Origin: Paramicrobacterium agarici
GTDB lineage: Bacteria; Actinomycetota; Actinomycetes; Actinomycetales; Microbacteriaceae
Direction: 5' to 3'
Assembly (NCBI RefSeq): GCF_002563955.1
Contig: NZ_PDJE01000001.1
Location: 372,001 to 436,000, forward strand
DNA length: 64,000 bases
Shown in pieces: positions 1 to 7,138 of the stretch. Below the pieces are notes generated by a model. That model saw only the letters and a list, made by a program, of their open reading frames with translations. It was not told the DNA's origin and did no database searches. The translations under genes and the position numbers were made by a program. How positions within the stretch are numbered: the stretch's first letter is position 1; each line of letters begins with the position of its first letter.

Positions 1-161
1 GCCGTGTGCACCGTGCCCTCGAGCTTCGGGTGCGGAGTGTCGGTCTTGGCCAGCAGCGCGATGTTGGCGCCGTCGCGGGCGGCCCGCAGCGCGATCGCGA
101 GGCCGATGCCGCGGCTGCCTCCCGACATCAGAATGGTCTTTCCGGTGAGCGTCTCGGTCAT
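1..161 (-). CDS. SDR oxidoreductase, HSDL2-like (N-terminus only)
   Basis: Only the first 53 residues are in the window; the rest lies beyond its left edge. Translation from the ATG at 161 opens MTETLTGKTILMSGGSRGIG, a Rossmann strand followed by the glycine-rich cofactor loop SGGSRGIG (residues 13-20). The segment KTDTPHPKLEGTVHT is what I recognise from HSDL2-type short-chain dehydrogenases. The ATG overlaps the stop of the upstream enoyl-CoA hydratase gene in an ATGA junction, so the two are translationally coupled. With the other SDR and the hydratase, the operon probably handles acyl-CoA or steroid-like substrates. The substrate is inferred, and the catalytic Tyr/Lys region is not visible. 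Confidence 0.85.
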   Translation of the reverse strand, partial: MTETLTGKTILMSGGSRGIGLAIALRAARDGANIALLAKTDTPHPKLEGTVHT

Positions 162-988
162 GGGGTCTCCTCGGCTTGAGCGATGGCGGATTCGGAAGGG
201 GCGGACGCTGTCTGCCGACGCGACGAGCGGGCGGCAAACGCCGCAATGCGCTCGGTCGCCTGCGGCGTCTCGAACGCGGCGCCGATCGTGGCGGCCTCAT
301 CGCTGAGCGCCTCACGGTAGCTGCGCGGCTCGACGGTCTGGGCGCGCACGAGGCGCTTGGCCTGACCGAACGCCGCCGCTGCCCCGTCGACCCACGATGC
401 GGCGATCTCTCGAGAGCGCGCTGCGAGCGCAGCATCCGTCGTCACCTCGTTGACGAGCCCCCAGTCGCATGCTTCGCGGGCGCCGAGGCGGCGCGACGTG
501 AGCGTGAGCTCAAGAGCGCGGCGCGTGCCAATCGCCTCGGGCAGAAGCGTGCTGACACCGCAGTCGGGAGTGAGGCCGATGTCGGCGTATTTCGACGCGA
601 ACGAGGCCGCCTCGCCTGCGACAACGTAGTCCGCCGTGAGCATGAACCCGAGCCCTCCGCCCGCGACCGCTCCCTGCACGGCGGCGACGATCGGCTTGGG
701 CATGGTCGCAAACGTGTGATGGCCTTCATGAATCACGTGCGCGAGCGTCGCGATCATGCTGCCGCCCTCGCCGAACCCGGCCATCGCGGCCACGTCGCCG
801 CCGGCGCAGAACGCGGGGCCCGCGGCATCGAGCAGCACGGCAGAGACGTCAGCGCGCTCCGCGATCTCGGCGGCAACATCGCGCCACCGGTACGCCGCCT
901 CATCGTTGATCGCGTTGAGCCGCGTCGGCCGGTTGAGGGTGACGTGCGCGACTCCGCCGTCGACCTCGAACAGGATGCTGTCAGACAT
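158..988 (-). CDS. enoyl-CoA hydratase/isomerase family protein
   Basis: A 276-residue crotonase-fold protein that would hydrate or isomerise an acyl-CoA double bond. The first oxyanion-hole loop is FCAGGD (residues 60-65) and the second is AGGGLG (109-114), both typical of the family. In the active-site loop, IGLTPDCG (137-144) carries Asp where classical hydratases have their second catalytic Glu, so the exact reaction may differ from simple hydration. A ribosome-binding site (AAGGAG) lies 4 nt before the ATG at 988. The gene sits 8 nt after an SDR gene and overlaps the next SDR gene by ATGA. A fatty-acid or aromatic-acid degradation role is inferred from this arrangement. Confidence 0.88.
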   Translation of the reverse strand: MSDSILFEVDGGVAHVTLNRPTRLNAINDEAAYRWRDVAAEIAERADVSAVLLDAAGPAFCAGGDVAAMAGFGEGGSMIATLAHVIHEGHHTFATMPKPIVAAVQGAVAGGGLGFMLTADYVVAGEAASFASKYADIGLTPDCGVSTLLPEAIGTRRALELTLTSRRLGAREACDWGLVNEVTTDAALAARSREIAASWVDGAAAAFGQAKRLVRAQTVEPRSYREALSDEAATIGAAFETPQATERIAAFAARSSRRQTASAPSESAIAQAEETP

Positions 989-996
989 CGTTCTCC

Positions 997-1755
997 TTAC
1001 TTGGGCGCCATGCGAATGGCGCCGTCGAGGCGAATGGTCTCGCCGTTGAGGTAGCCGTTGTCGACGATGTGCTCCACGAGCCGCGCGTACTCGGCGGGGC
1101 GCCCGAGGCGCGACGGGAACGGCACCTGCTGCCCGAGCGAGTCCTGTGCCGGCTGCGGCAATCCCGCGAGCATGGGCGTCTCCATGATTCCCGGCGCAAT
1201 CGTCATGACGCGAATGCCGTAGCGGGCAAGTTCGCGCGCGATCGGCAGCGTCATGGAGTGCACGCCGCCCTTCGACGCGGCATACGCGGGCTGGCCGATC
1301 TGCCCGTCGAACGCGGCGACGGATGCTGTATTCACGATGACGCCGCGTGAGCCGTCGTCGTTGGCGTCCGTCTGCGCCATGGCCGCTGCCGCGAGTCGTA
1401 TGACGTTGAACGTTCCGATGAGGTTGACGTTGACGATCTTCGCGAAGGCGTCGAGCTCGAGCGGGCCGTCTTTGCCGAGCACTTTCGCGGGCGGAGCGAT
1501 GCCCGCGCAGCTGACGACGGTGCGCAGCGGACCGAGTGCTGTCGCAGCATCCACGGCCTTCTGCATCTGTTCGGGGCTCGTGACGTCTGCGGCCACGAAC
1601 TCGCCCTCGATTGCGGCGGCGGCCTCTGCCCCGTTCGATGACTCGAGGTCGACGATCACCACCTTGATCCCGCGCGCTGAGAGGCGTCGTGCGGTGGCGT
1701 TGCCGAGGCCTGAGGCGCCTCCCGTCACGAGTGCCGATGTACCGTCGAGCGTCAT
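997..1755 (-). CDS. SDR oxidoreductase, 3-hydroxyacyl-CoA dehydrogenase-like (HSD17B10 type)
   Basis: A 252-residue short-chain dehydrogenase. It has the cofactor motif TGGASGLG (11-18), an Asp at residue 36 favouring NAD over NADP, and the catalytic Ser145-Tyr158-Lys162 set (YAASK). The stretch RVMTIAPGIMETPML is characteristic of type II 3-hydroxyacyl-CoA dehydrogenases. The ATG at 1755 was preferred over a TTG at 1767 because GGAGG lies 6 nt before it. It is first in the operon with the enoyl-CoA hydratase 8 nt downstream, so hydration followed by oxidation of an acyl-CoA is the likely joint function. A TetR gene is divergent. Confidence 0.87.
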   Translation of the reverse strand: MTLDGTSALVTGGASGLGNATARRLSARGIKVVIVDLESSNGAEAAAAIEGEFVAADVTSPEQMQKAVDAATALGPLRTVVSCAGIAPPAKVLGKDGPLELDAFAKIVNVNLIGTFNVIRLAAAAMAQTDANDDGSRGVIVNTASVAAFDGQIGQPAYAASKGGVHSMTLPIARELARYGIRVMTIAPGIMETPMLAGLPQPAQDSLGQQVPFPSRLGRPAEYARLVEHIVDNGYLNGETIRLDGAIRMAPK

Positions 1756-1903
1756 TGCTACCTCCAAGCGTCGAGTTACGGTGCGAGCCTATGCCGCGGA
1801 CGAGCGTGCTTCCACCCCTTGTCGCGAGTGAGACGGATGCCGCCTCCGCGATGTCGGCCGCGTTGTCGACGCCCTACAACTCGCCGCGCCCCGAGCCGCC
1901 GCG

Positions 1904-1909
1904 TAGGCT
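1904..1909 (+). promoter_or_regulatory. -10 box for leaderless TetR gene
   Basis: TAGGCT ends 7 nt before the GTG at 1917. This spacing recurs in front of at least a dozen genes here and places the transcription start on the start codon. It argues for GTG 1917 rather than ATG 1911, which is only 1 nt after the box. Confidence 0.5.
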
Positions 1910-1916
1910 GATGCTC

Positions 1917-2540
1917 GTGGACAGTGCCTCCGCCAAGCCTCGCCGAGGGCGCCCGCGCAAGAACCTGCGCGGTGACACGCGTGCGAGAATCGCGGATGCT
2001 GCCGCCGCAGAGTTCGCCGACAAAGGCTACGACGCGACGTCGATTCGCGCGATCGCCCGACGTGCCGGGGTCGACTCGGCGCTCGTGCACCACTACTTCG
2101 ACACGAAGGCTGCCCTGTTCGCCGACGTCGTCAAGCTGCCCGTTCGCCCCGATCGCATTGTTCGTCAGGCGCTGGAGGCCCCGATCGAGAGGCTCGGAGA
2201 ATCGATCGCGCGTACTGTTCTTACCGCGTGGGAGAACCCGAAGGTGAAGCCGGTAGGCGTCACGGTTCTGCGCTCGGCGATCGGCGGTTCTGCAGCCGGA
2301 GGCCTGATCCGGCAGTTTCTGCTGCGTGAGCTCATGAGCGCCATCGCCGACAAGCTCGAGCACTCCGGTGTGCCGCACGCTGAGGCTGCGCTGCGCGCCG
2401 AGCTCGTGCTCACGCAGGTCGCCGGCGTGCTGATCATGCGCCACGTCCTCGGCGCCGACCCCCTCGCATCCATGCCCGTTGACGACGTCATTACGCGCAT
2501 TGCGCCGGCGCTGCAGCTGCACATCGACGGCCTCACCTGA
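1917..2540 (+). CDS. TetR/AcrR family transcriptional regulator
   Basis: A 207-residue regulator beginning VDSASAKPRRGRPRKN. The basic RRGRPRK arm precedes a TetR DNA-binding domain with the helix-turn-helix around residues 35-60 (ATSIRAIARRAGVDSALVHH, then YFDTKAALF). The C-terminal ligand domain matches the TetR_C_17 type by eye (FLLRELMSAIADKLE). GTG 1917 was chosen because a TAGGCT box lies 7 nt before it. The gene is divergent from the SDR/hydratase operon and upstream of an ABC exporter. Either could be its target, and no clear palindrome decides between them. Confidence 0.85.
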   Translation: MDSASAKPRRGRPRKNLRGDTRARIADAAAAEFADKGYDATSIRAIARRAGVDSALVHHYFDTKAALFADVVKLPVRPDRIVRQALEAPIERLGESIARTVLTAWENPKVKPVGVTVLRSAIGGSAAGGLIRQFLLRELMSAIADKLEHSGVPHAEAALRAELVLTQVAGVLIMRHVLGADPLASMPVDDVITRIAPALQLHIDGLT

Positions 2541-2569
2541 CGGCATCCTCGGTCCCGTACCCCTCGCTC

Positions 2570-2599
2570 TTGACACCGCGCTCCGCTCCGGCGTTTAAT
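2570..2599 (+). promoter_or_regulatory. consensus promoter of ABC exporter operon, leaderless
   Basis: TTGACA (2570-2575), an 18-nt spacer and TTTAAT (2594-2599) form the best -35/-10 pair seen in the window. The ATG at 2607 begins 7 nt after the -10 box, so the transcript should start at or next to the initiation codon with no ribosome-binding site. The short inverted repeat TCAC/GTGA over the start codon could hold a repressor, but it is weak. Confidence 0.7.
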
Positions 2600-2606
2600 T
2601 CATCAC

Positions 2607-3401
2607 ATGGTGAATAATGCGATCGAGGTGAGCGAGCTCACTGTTCGGCGTGGCCGCACGACGGTGATCGACGGCCTCGACCTCACAGTGCCGCGCGGAG
2701 CGATCGTCGGCCTGCTCGGGCCCAGCGGCAGCGGCAAGACAACGCTCATGCGCGCGATCGTCGGTGTGCAGGTCATTCGCAGCGGCACGGTTACGGTGCT
2801 CGGAGAGCCGGCGGGATCCGCCCCGCTGCGCCACCGTGTCGGCTACATGACGCAGCAGGCCAGCATCTACGATGACCTCACTGTGCGCCAGAATCTGCGC
2901 TACTTCGCGCGGGTGCAGGGCGCACCAGCATCCGATATCGACCGTGTGCTCGAGCGCACCGACCTCACCGCGCAGGCCGACCAGCTCGCCCGCACGCTCT
3001 CGGGCGGCCAAGCCAACCGCGTCTCGCTCGCGGCCGCGATGCTCGGCTCCCCCGACCTGCTCGTTCTCGACGAACCGACCGTCGGGCTCGACCCGGTGCT
3101 GCGCGCCGACCTCTGGAGCATCTTCCGCTCGCTCGCCGACGACGGCGCCACCCTGCTCGTCTCGAGCCACGTCATGGACGAGGCGACGCGCTGCGACCGG
3201 CTGCTTCTCATGCGCGAGGGAGCGATCATCGACGACACGACACCTGCCGAGCTGCTCGAGAGCACGGGAACCGACTCGGCTGAAGACGCGTTTCTGCGCA
3301 TCATCGAAGCGCACGACAGGGGAGCGGATGCTGCAGCTCAGCGTGCCGCAGCATCCGACCCTCACCGACCACGCGGGCGTCACGCGGGAGGCACCCGATG
3401 A
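2607..3401 (+). CDS. ABC transporter ATP-binding protein (ABC-2 exporter)
   Basis: A 264-residue ATPase that powers the membrane protein encoded next. Walker A is GPSGSGKTT (38-46), the signature is LSGGQ (about 131-135), and Walker B with the catalytic Glu is LLVLDEPTVGLD (about 151-162). The H-loop lies in LLVSSHVMDEA. The subfamily is the drug/lipid exporter (DRI-like) type, judged by the MTQQASIYDDLTV Q-loop region. The stop overlaps the permease start as ATGA. Near the 3' end the coding sequence carries an inverted pair of the window-wide octamer (3325-3357). Substrate unknown. Confidence 0.9.
   Translation: MVNNAIEVSELTVRRGRTTVIDGLDLTVPRGAIVGLLGPSGSGKTTLMRAIVGVQVIRSGTVTVLGEPAGSAPLRHRVGYMTQQASIYDDLTVRQNLRYFARVQGAPASDIDRVLERTDLTAQADQLARTLSGGQANRVSLAAAMLGSPDLLVLDEPTVGLDPVLRADLWSIFRSLADDGATLLVSSHVMDEATRCDRLLLMREGAIIDDTTPAELLESTGTDSAEDAFLRIIEAHDRGADAAAQRAAASDPHRPRGRHAGGTR
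3325..3357. repeat. inverted pair of the GGATGCTG octamer inside a gene
   Basis: CGGATGCTGC (3325-3334) and GCAGCATCCG (3348-3357) are perfect 10-bp inverted arms around a 13-nt loop. They lie within the last codons of the ABC ATPase gene and are built from the over-represented octamer. Confidence 0.75.
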
Positions 3402-4132
3402 ACCCGATGCGCACTCTCGCGACGGCGGGCCGCGTGCTCATGCAGATTCGGCACGACCCGCGCACGATCGCGCTGCTGCTCGTCGTGCCGAGCCTGCTGA
3501 TCGGCCTCGTCGCGTGGATCTTCGACGAGACGTCCGTCTTCGCCGACATCGGCCCCGCGATGCTCGCGCTGTTCCCGTTTATCGTGATGTTCCTCGTCAC
3601 GAGCATCGGCACGCTGCGCGAACGCCGAAGCGGCACCCTCGAGCGGCTGCTGTCGATGCCGCTCGGCCGCGGCGACTTCATTCTCGGCTACACGCTCGCG
3701 TTCGGGCTGCTCGCCGTCGCGCAGACCACTGTCGCCGTGGCGTACGCCACGTGGGTGTGCGGCCTCGAGATTGAGGGGTCGGTGTGGATGCTGTTCGTCG
3801 TCGCCATCGCCGATGCACTGCTCGGCACGGCACTCGGTCTGCTCGCGAGCGCCTTCGCGCGCACCGAGTTTCAGGTCGTGCAGTTCATGCCGGTGTTCGT
3901 GTTTCCGCAGATACTGCTCGGAGGCATCTTTCTGCCGCGCGATCAGCTGCCCGACGTGCTCGAGGTGATCGGCGACTGGATGCCGCTGTCGCACGCGATC
4001 GACGCGCTCACTGCAGTGTCGACGGGCGACGAAGACGCGGGCTACGTCTGGCTGCGCATTCTGTTCATCGCGTGCTGGATCGTTGGCGCGATTGTCGTCG
4101 GTTCGCTGACGCTGCGCCGCCGCACGCCGTAG
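3398..4132 (+). CDS. ABC-2 type transporter permease
   Basis: A 244-residue integral membrane protein with about six hydrophobic segments. ABC-2 family features are the RRSGTLERLLSMPLGRGDFI coupling region after the second membrane helix and the FPQILLGGIFLPRDQLPDVL stretch near the fifth. It forms an exporter with the overlapping upstream ATPase. The start ATG is shared with the ATPase stop. The length is typical for daunorubicin-resistance-type half permeases, but the substrate cannot be inferred. Confidence 0.88.
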   Translation: MNPMRTLATAGRVLMQIRHDPRTIALLLVVPSLLIGLVAWIFDETSVFADIGPAMLALFPFIVMFLVTSIGTLRERRSGTLERLLSMPLGRGDFILGYTLAFGLLAVAQTTVAVAYATWVCGLEIEGSVWMLFVVAIADALLGTALGLLASAFARTEFQVVQFMPVFVFPQILLGGIFLPRDQLPDVLEVIGDWMPLSHAIDALTAVSTGDEDAGYVWLRILFIACWIVGAIVVGSLTLRRRTP

Positions 4133-4217
4133 CGTGTGCTTTATTCGGAAATCCGAGGGCATGCTCGGGGCTCCCGTCACAAAACCCCTGGTCACGGATG
4201 CCGGGGCGCGCCGCACC

Positions 4218-4775
4218 TCATGAATTTTCCGCCTGAAGCGCACGCACCGTCGCGTCGCTCCAGTCGAAGAGAGTGAGATGCCACAGCCCCGGTCTTTGCC
4301 GCGACGGGTCGATGAGGCCGCGAGCCCCGGCAGCGACGAGGGCGTCGCGCACGCGCCAGGACGGCGGAGTGCGCCCCTCTGCGACGGCCTCCTGCCACGG
4401 CGCTGCCGCCTCCTCAGGATCAACGCCGAAGAGAGCCGCTGCGGCAGCGTCGCGCAGATCGGCGATTGAGTCTACCTTGACGTCAAAGGCCATCACCTCG
4501 AGCTTCGGCGCCCGGTGGTCGACGTGTGCGATCATCGCCGCAGCAACGCCTTCGTGTGAGGCACTGAGGTACAAGGTCGACTCCCCGGTGCGCGAGTAGC
4601 GCCCCGGGTTGCGTGAACCCGCGAGGGCAGCACCCTTGTGTGCAGGGTCGACCGCACGATAGAACGTTCCGCGCACCGTGCAGAAGCCGCCAGCGCCTGT
4701 CCGGATGCTGGGCCCTGCGTCCTGTGTCGTCGGCTCAGAGGTCTCATCCACGACGCCCAGCTTGCCAGACGACAC
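4218..4775 (-). CDS. RES-domain protein, putative NAD-degrading toxin without a partner
   Basis: A 185-residue protein resembling the RES domain, named for conserved Arg, Glu and Ser. Visible are TFYRAV (Arg), GRYSRTGESTLYLSASHE (glycine-rich turn and Glu), and a late Ser in DPSRQRPGLWHLTLFDW. RES toxins such as MbcT are NAD phosphorylases normally paired with a DUF2384 or Xre antitoxin encoded just upstream. Here the upstream DNA belongs to a divergent membrane-protein gene and the downstream gene is an ABC permease, so no antitoxin is seen. GTG 4775 is the first in-frame start. A solitary, possibly non-toxic enzyme is the simplest reading. Confidence 0.7.
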   Translation of the reverse strand: MSSGKLGVVDETSEPTTQDAGPSIRTGAGGFCTVRGTFYRAVDPAHKGAALAGSRNPGRYSRTGESTLYLSASHEGVAAAMIAHVDHRAPKLEVMAFDVKVDSIADLRDAAAAALFGVDPEEAAAPWQEAVAEGRTPPSWRVRDALVAAGARGLIDPSRQRPGLWHLTLFDWSDATVRALQAENS

Positions 4776-4828
4776 CCACGCGCGAGTGGTACTCTGACGG
4801 CGTTCCCACCCGAGGTCACGAGGTCACA

Positions 4829-5122
4829 GTGCTGCAATACATCGAGTTCATCACGCGGTTCATCACCGCTGCCTTTGAGCTCTCTGCGGCCAACCACACG
4901 CTGTGGGAGTTTGCGCTCGTCGCCGCGATCGGCCTGGCCGGCACCGCGGTCGTGGTCACGGCGCACTCGAGGTTCGCTATCGCCGTCACGGCGGGCGAGC
5001 CGTTCGTCGGCCGCATCCTTCCCCCGCGCGATACGTCGCGCATGCTCTCTCAGAGCGCACCGGATGCTGCGGGAAAGCCACGGCCCCGAGCACCGGGACT
5101 GGTCACTGCGACCGTCGCCTGA
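4829..5122 (+). CDS. DUF6412-like small membrane protein
   Basis: A 97-residue protein from GTG 4829 with a membrane segment at about residues 26-45 (LWEFALVAAIGLAGTAVVVT). The C-terminal cytosolic tail has the SQSAPDAAGKPRPRAPG signature that I associate with DUF6412 proteins encoded before a YidC paralogue in actinobacteria. An AGGTCAC direct repeat precedes the start but there is no strong ribosome-binding site. Other in-frame starts exist further upstream (from 4613), but they would overlap the divergent RES gene. Function unknown; an accessory role for the insertase downstream is inference. Confidence 0.7.
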   Translation: MLQYIEFITRFITAAFELSAANHTLWEFALVAAIGLAGTAVVVTAHSRFAIAVTAGEPFVGRILPPRDTSRMLSQSAPDAAGKPRPRAPGLVTATVA

Positions 5123-5340
5123 CGCAGCCGCAGCGCATCGACGCTCTGCCGCACGGCACACTTCTCGAGGTGCCCCGGCCCAGAGTGAGCAGGTTCGGCA
5201 CCGCCGGCGCTCCGTGCGGCAGCCAGGTTCGTCATCGCATCATCCGGCCAGTGCGGTCCGCGGTTCTGCGCATGGCGAGGCCTGCAGCGTCAGCATCCGA
5301 TGGTCATACGGCTCCCCCTCCGCGTCGTCGAAAGTGACCC
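5123..5340. other. 218-nt spacer between DUF6412-like gene and yidC
   Basis: I see no convincing gene here. The open frames that cross it on both strands are Arg/Pro-rich shadows. No hairpin with a T tract and no TANNNT box at the usual distance from the yidC ATG were found. It contains copies of the over-represented octamer motif near 5070 (just before) and 5289. Confidence 0.5.
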
Positions 5341-6159
5341 ATGAACATCTACGAATTCGCGCCCATCGCGTGGCTCATCAACATCGCCCATACCGTGCTC
5401 ACCTTCTTGAGCGACCTCATCGAACCCGTCGTCGGCGGGGCGAGCGCCGCCCTCGCCGTCATGCTGCTCACGATCATCGTGCGCGCGTGCCTCATTCCCG
5501 TCGGACGATCGCAGGTCAAAGCGCAGATCGACAGGCAGCGCCTCGCGCCGCAGCTGCAGGCCCTGCAGAAGAAGTACAAGAAGAAGCCCGAAGTGCTGCA
5601 GCGCAAGACCATGGAGCTGTACCAGAAAGAGAAGGTCTCGCCCATGGCGGGCTGCCTGCCGATGCTCGCGCAGATGCCCGTGCTCATGGCGGTGTACGGG
5701 CTGTTTCTCGTGCCGACCATCAACGGCGAACCGAACGACCTGCTGACCCACTCGTTCTTCGGCACCGAGCTCGGCGACAGCCTCGTGCTGCAGATTCAGT
5801 CGGGCACCGTCACGGTGACGTCGGCGATCATGTACGCGATCATCGTCGTGATCATCGCGGTTGTCGCGCAGGCGTCTCGCAAGATCCTCATGCCGCCGAT
5901 GCCGCCGCAGACCGAGCGCCCTGAACCGGCGCCCGGCATGCCGCAAATGCCCGACATGACCAAGATCACCAAGGTGCTCAGCTTCATGCCGTTCATGACG
6001 GCGATCGTCGCGACGTTCGTTCCGCTCGCCGCGGCGCTCTACCTGCTCGTCACAGTGTCGTGGACGCTCGGCGAGCGCGTCATTCTGCGCAAGCTGATGG
6101 GTGCGGACAAGCCGGCAGACGGCACGGATGCTGCGGGAGCGACGCCGCAAACGGCATAA
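5341..6159 (+). CDS. yidC: YidC/Oxa1/Alb3 family membrane insertase
   Basis: A 272-residue membrane protein that would insert or fold inner-membrane proteins. YidC features include the basic loop KKYKKKPEVLQRKTMELYQ, the conserved GCLPMLAQMPVLMAVYGLF helix, and a late VATFVPLAAALYLLVTVSW helix. It lacks a lipobox and is slightly shorter than the usual 300-330 residues. It is paired with a DUF6412-like gene rather than rnpA/rpmH, so it is probably a second paralogue, with the housekeeping copy at the origin. That last point is inferred from actinobacterial gene order. Confidence 0.88.
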   Translation: MNIYEFAPIAWLINIAHTVLTFLSDLIEPVVGGASAALAVMLLTIIVRACLIPVGRSQVKAQIDRQRLAPQLQALQKKYKKKPEVLQRKTMELYQKEKVSPMAGCLPMLAQMPVLMAVYGLFLVPTINGEPNDLLTHSFFGTELGDSLVLQIQSGTVTVTSAIMYAIIVVIIAVVAQASRKILMPPMPPQTERPEPAPGMPQMPDMTKITKVLSFMPFMTAIVATFVPLAAALYLLVTVSWTLGERVILRKLMGADKPADGTDAAGATPQTA

Positions 6160-6259
6160 CGCGCCCACGAGAAGTGCGCCCTTGCGGACAAAGTGTCACC
6201 GCGCAGCACACCTTATCCGCGACACCACACCTGACAGGCCGCCGCGTCGGCCTCGCGCC

Positions 6260-6796
6260 TCAGGCGGCGCCGCCGAACTCCCCCACGCCCTTCAAGATCG
6301 CCCGAGCAAGCGTGTGAAAGTGCAGGTTGAAGCCGAGCACCGCAGGGGTCGACTGCGCGTCGATGTCGAGCGACGGCACGTCAACGGCGTGCACAACGAA
6401 GTAGTAGCGGTGCACTCCCGTTCCCTCGGGCGGAGCAGCCCCCGTGAACGACGGCTCGCGCAGCTCGTTGGGCAGCGTGACGGCGCCGTCGGGCAGCATC
6501 CCCGAGTCAGGCGCTCCTGCGCCCGTCGGCAGCGACGTCACATCGGCCGGAATGTTGAACACAGCCCAGTGCCAGAACCCCGAGCCCGTCGGAGCATCCG
6601 GGTCGTATGCGGTGACCGCGAAGCTCTTGGTCTCGGGCGGAAACCCCGACCATGCGAGATGCGGAGACGTGTCTGCACCGCCCGCGTCTGCCGCATACTG
6701 CGGTGGCTTCAGCGGCAGATCCGGGTCGAGATCGTCGCTTTCGACGGTGAACTCGGGCACTGCATCGAGCTGGGCATAGGGATCGTAATCGAACAT
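6260..6796 (-). CDS. YbhB/YbcL family Raf-kinase-inhibitor-like (PEBP) protein
   Basis: A 178-residue cytosolic protein of the phosphatidylethanolamine-binding fold. Hallmarks are the DPDAP motif (YDPDAPTGSGFWHWAVFNIP), the later PPEGTGVHRYYFVVHAVD block, and the GFNLHFHTLARAILKGVGEF ending. Bacterial members have no settled function; a ligand-binding or phospholipid-related role is known only by homology. It converges with yidC, about 100 nt apart with no obvious terminator. The start at 6796 gives the family-typical MFDYDPYAQL opening. Confidence 0.9.
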   Translation of the reverse strand: MFDYDPYAQLDAVPEFTVESDDLDPDLPLKPPQYAADAGGADTSPHLAWSGFPPETKSFAVTAYDPDAPTGSGFWHWAVFNIPADVTSLPTGAGAPDSGMLPDGAVTLPNELREPSFTGAAPPEGTGVHRYYFVVHAVDVPSLDIDAQSTPAVLGFNLHFHTLARAILKGVGEFGGAA

Positions 6797-6960
6797 GAAC
6801 CGCTCCGTTCTGTCTGATCCTCCCAGCCTATCGACGTGTGGCAGATGTCAAGCAGTTGCCCGATTCGCCCTGGTGACAGCGGCCGCTCTCATACCCACGG
6901 GCGAGGTGAATCATCCTTTGGCGTGATGTGCCGCGAACGGCAACACGATGAACTTGTACC

Positions 6961-7074
6961 GTGAACGAAAACACGAAGGCCTCAAAGCCCCTGGTCATCC
7001 TCGCGACACTCACGGGGGTGATCGCCCTCACGTGCGGCGCAGCGGCCGTCTGGCTCGTGACCGTCGGCATCTGA
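6961..7074 (+). CDS. 37-residue single-pass membrane peptide
   Basis: GTG 6961 opens VNENTKASKPLVILATLTGV, continues through a second hydrophobic stretch (AAAVWLVTVGI), and ends at TGA 7072. A short polar, lysine-containing head and one long hydrophobic segment suggest an inserted micro-protein with the N-terminus inside. A 12-bp hairpin follows 12 nt after the stop, which supports a real transcription unit. There is no homologue I can name. The codons are GC-rich at third positions, as in neighbouring genes. Too short for routine gene finders, so easily missed. Confidence 0.5.
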   Translation: MNENTKASKPLVILATLTGVIALTCGAAAVWLVTVGI

Positions 7075-7086
7075 CAGTCACCAGAA

Positions 7087-7113
7087 GAGCGGATGCTGTG
7101 ACAGCATCCGCTC
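7087..7113. terminator. 12-bp hairpin built from two inverted octamers
   Basis: GAGCGGATGCTG (7087-7098), loop TGA, CAGCATCCGCTC (7102-7113): a perfect 12-bp stem made from the over-represented octamer in both orientations. There is no T tract, so it would be a weak intrinsic terminator or an mRNA-protecting structure after the 37-residue peptide gene. Confidence 0.6.
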
Positions 7114-7126
7114 GTGATCGGGCACG

Positions 7127-7132
7127 TAAAAT
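7127..7132 (+). promoter_or_regulatory. -10 box of leaderless trhO
   Basis: TAAAAT with exactly 6 nt (CAAGCG) to GTG 7139. No ribosome-binding site is present. Confidence 0.6.
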
Positions 7133-7138
7133 CAAGCG

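Noticed and set aside
4903..5337. 144-residue plus-strand frame ending just before yidC
   Set aside because: Arg/Pro-rich composition and overlap with the DUF6412-like gene in another frame mark it as a shadow.
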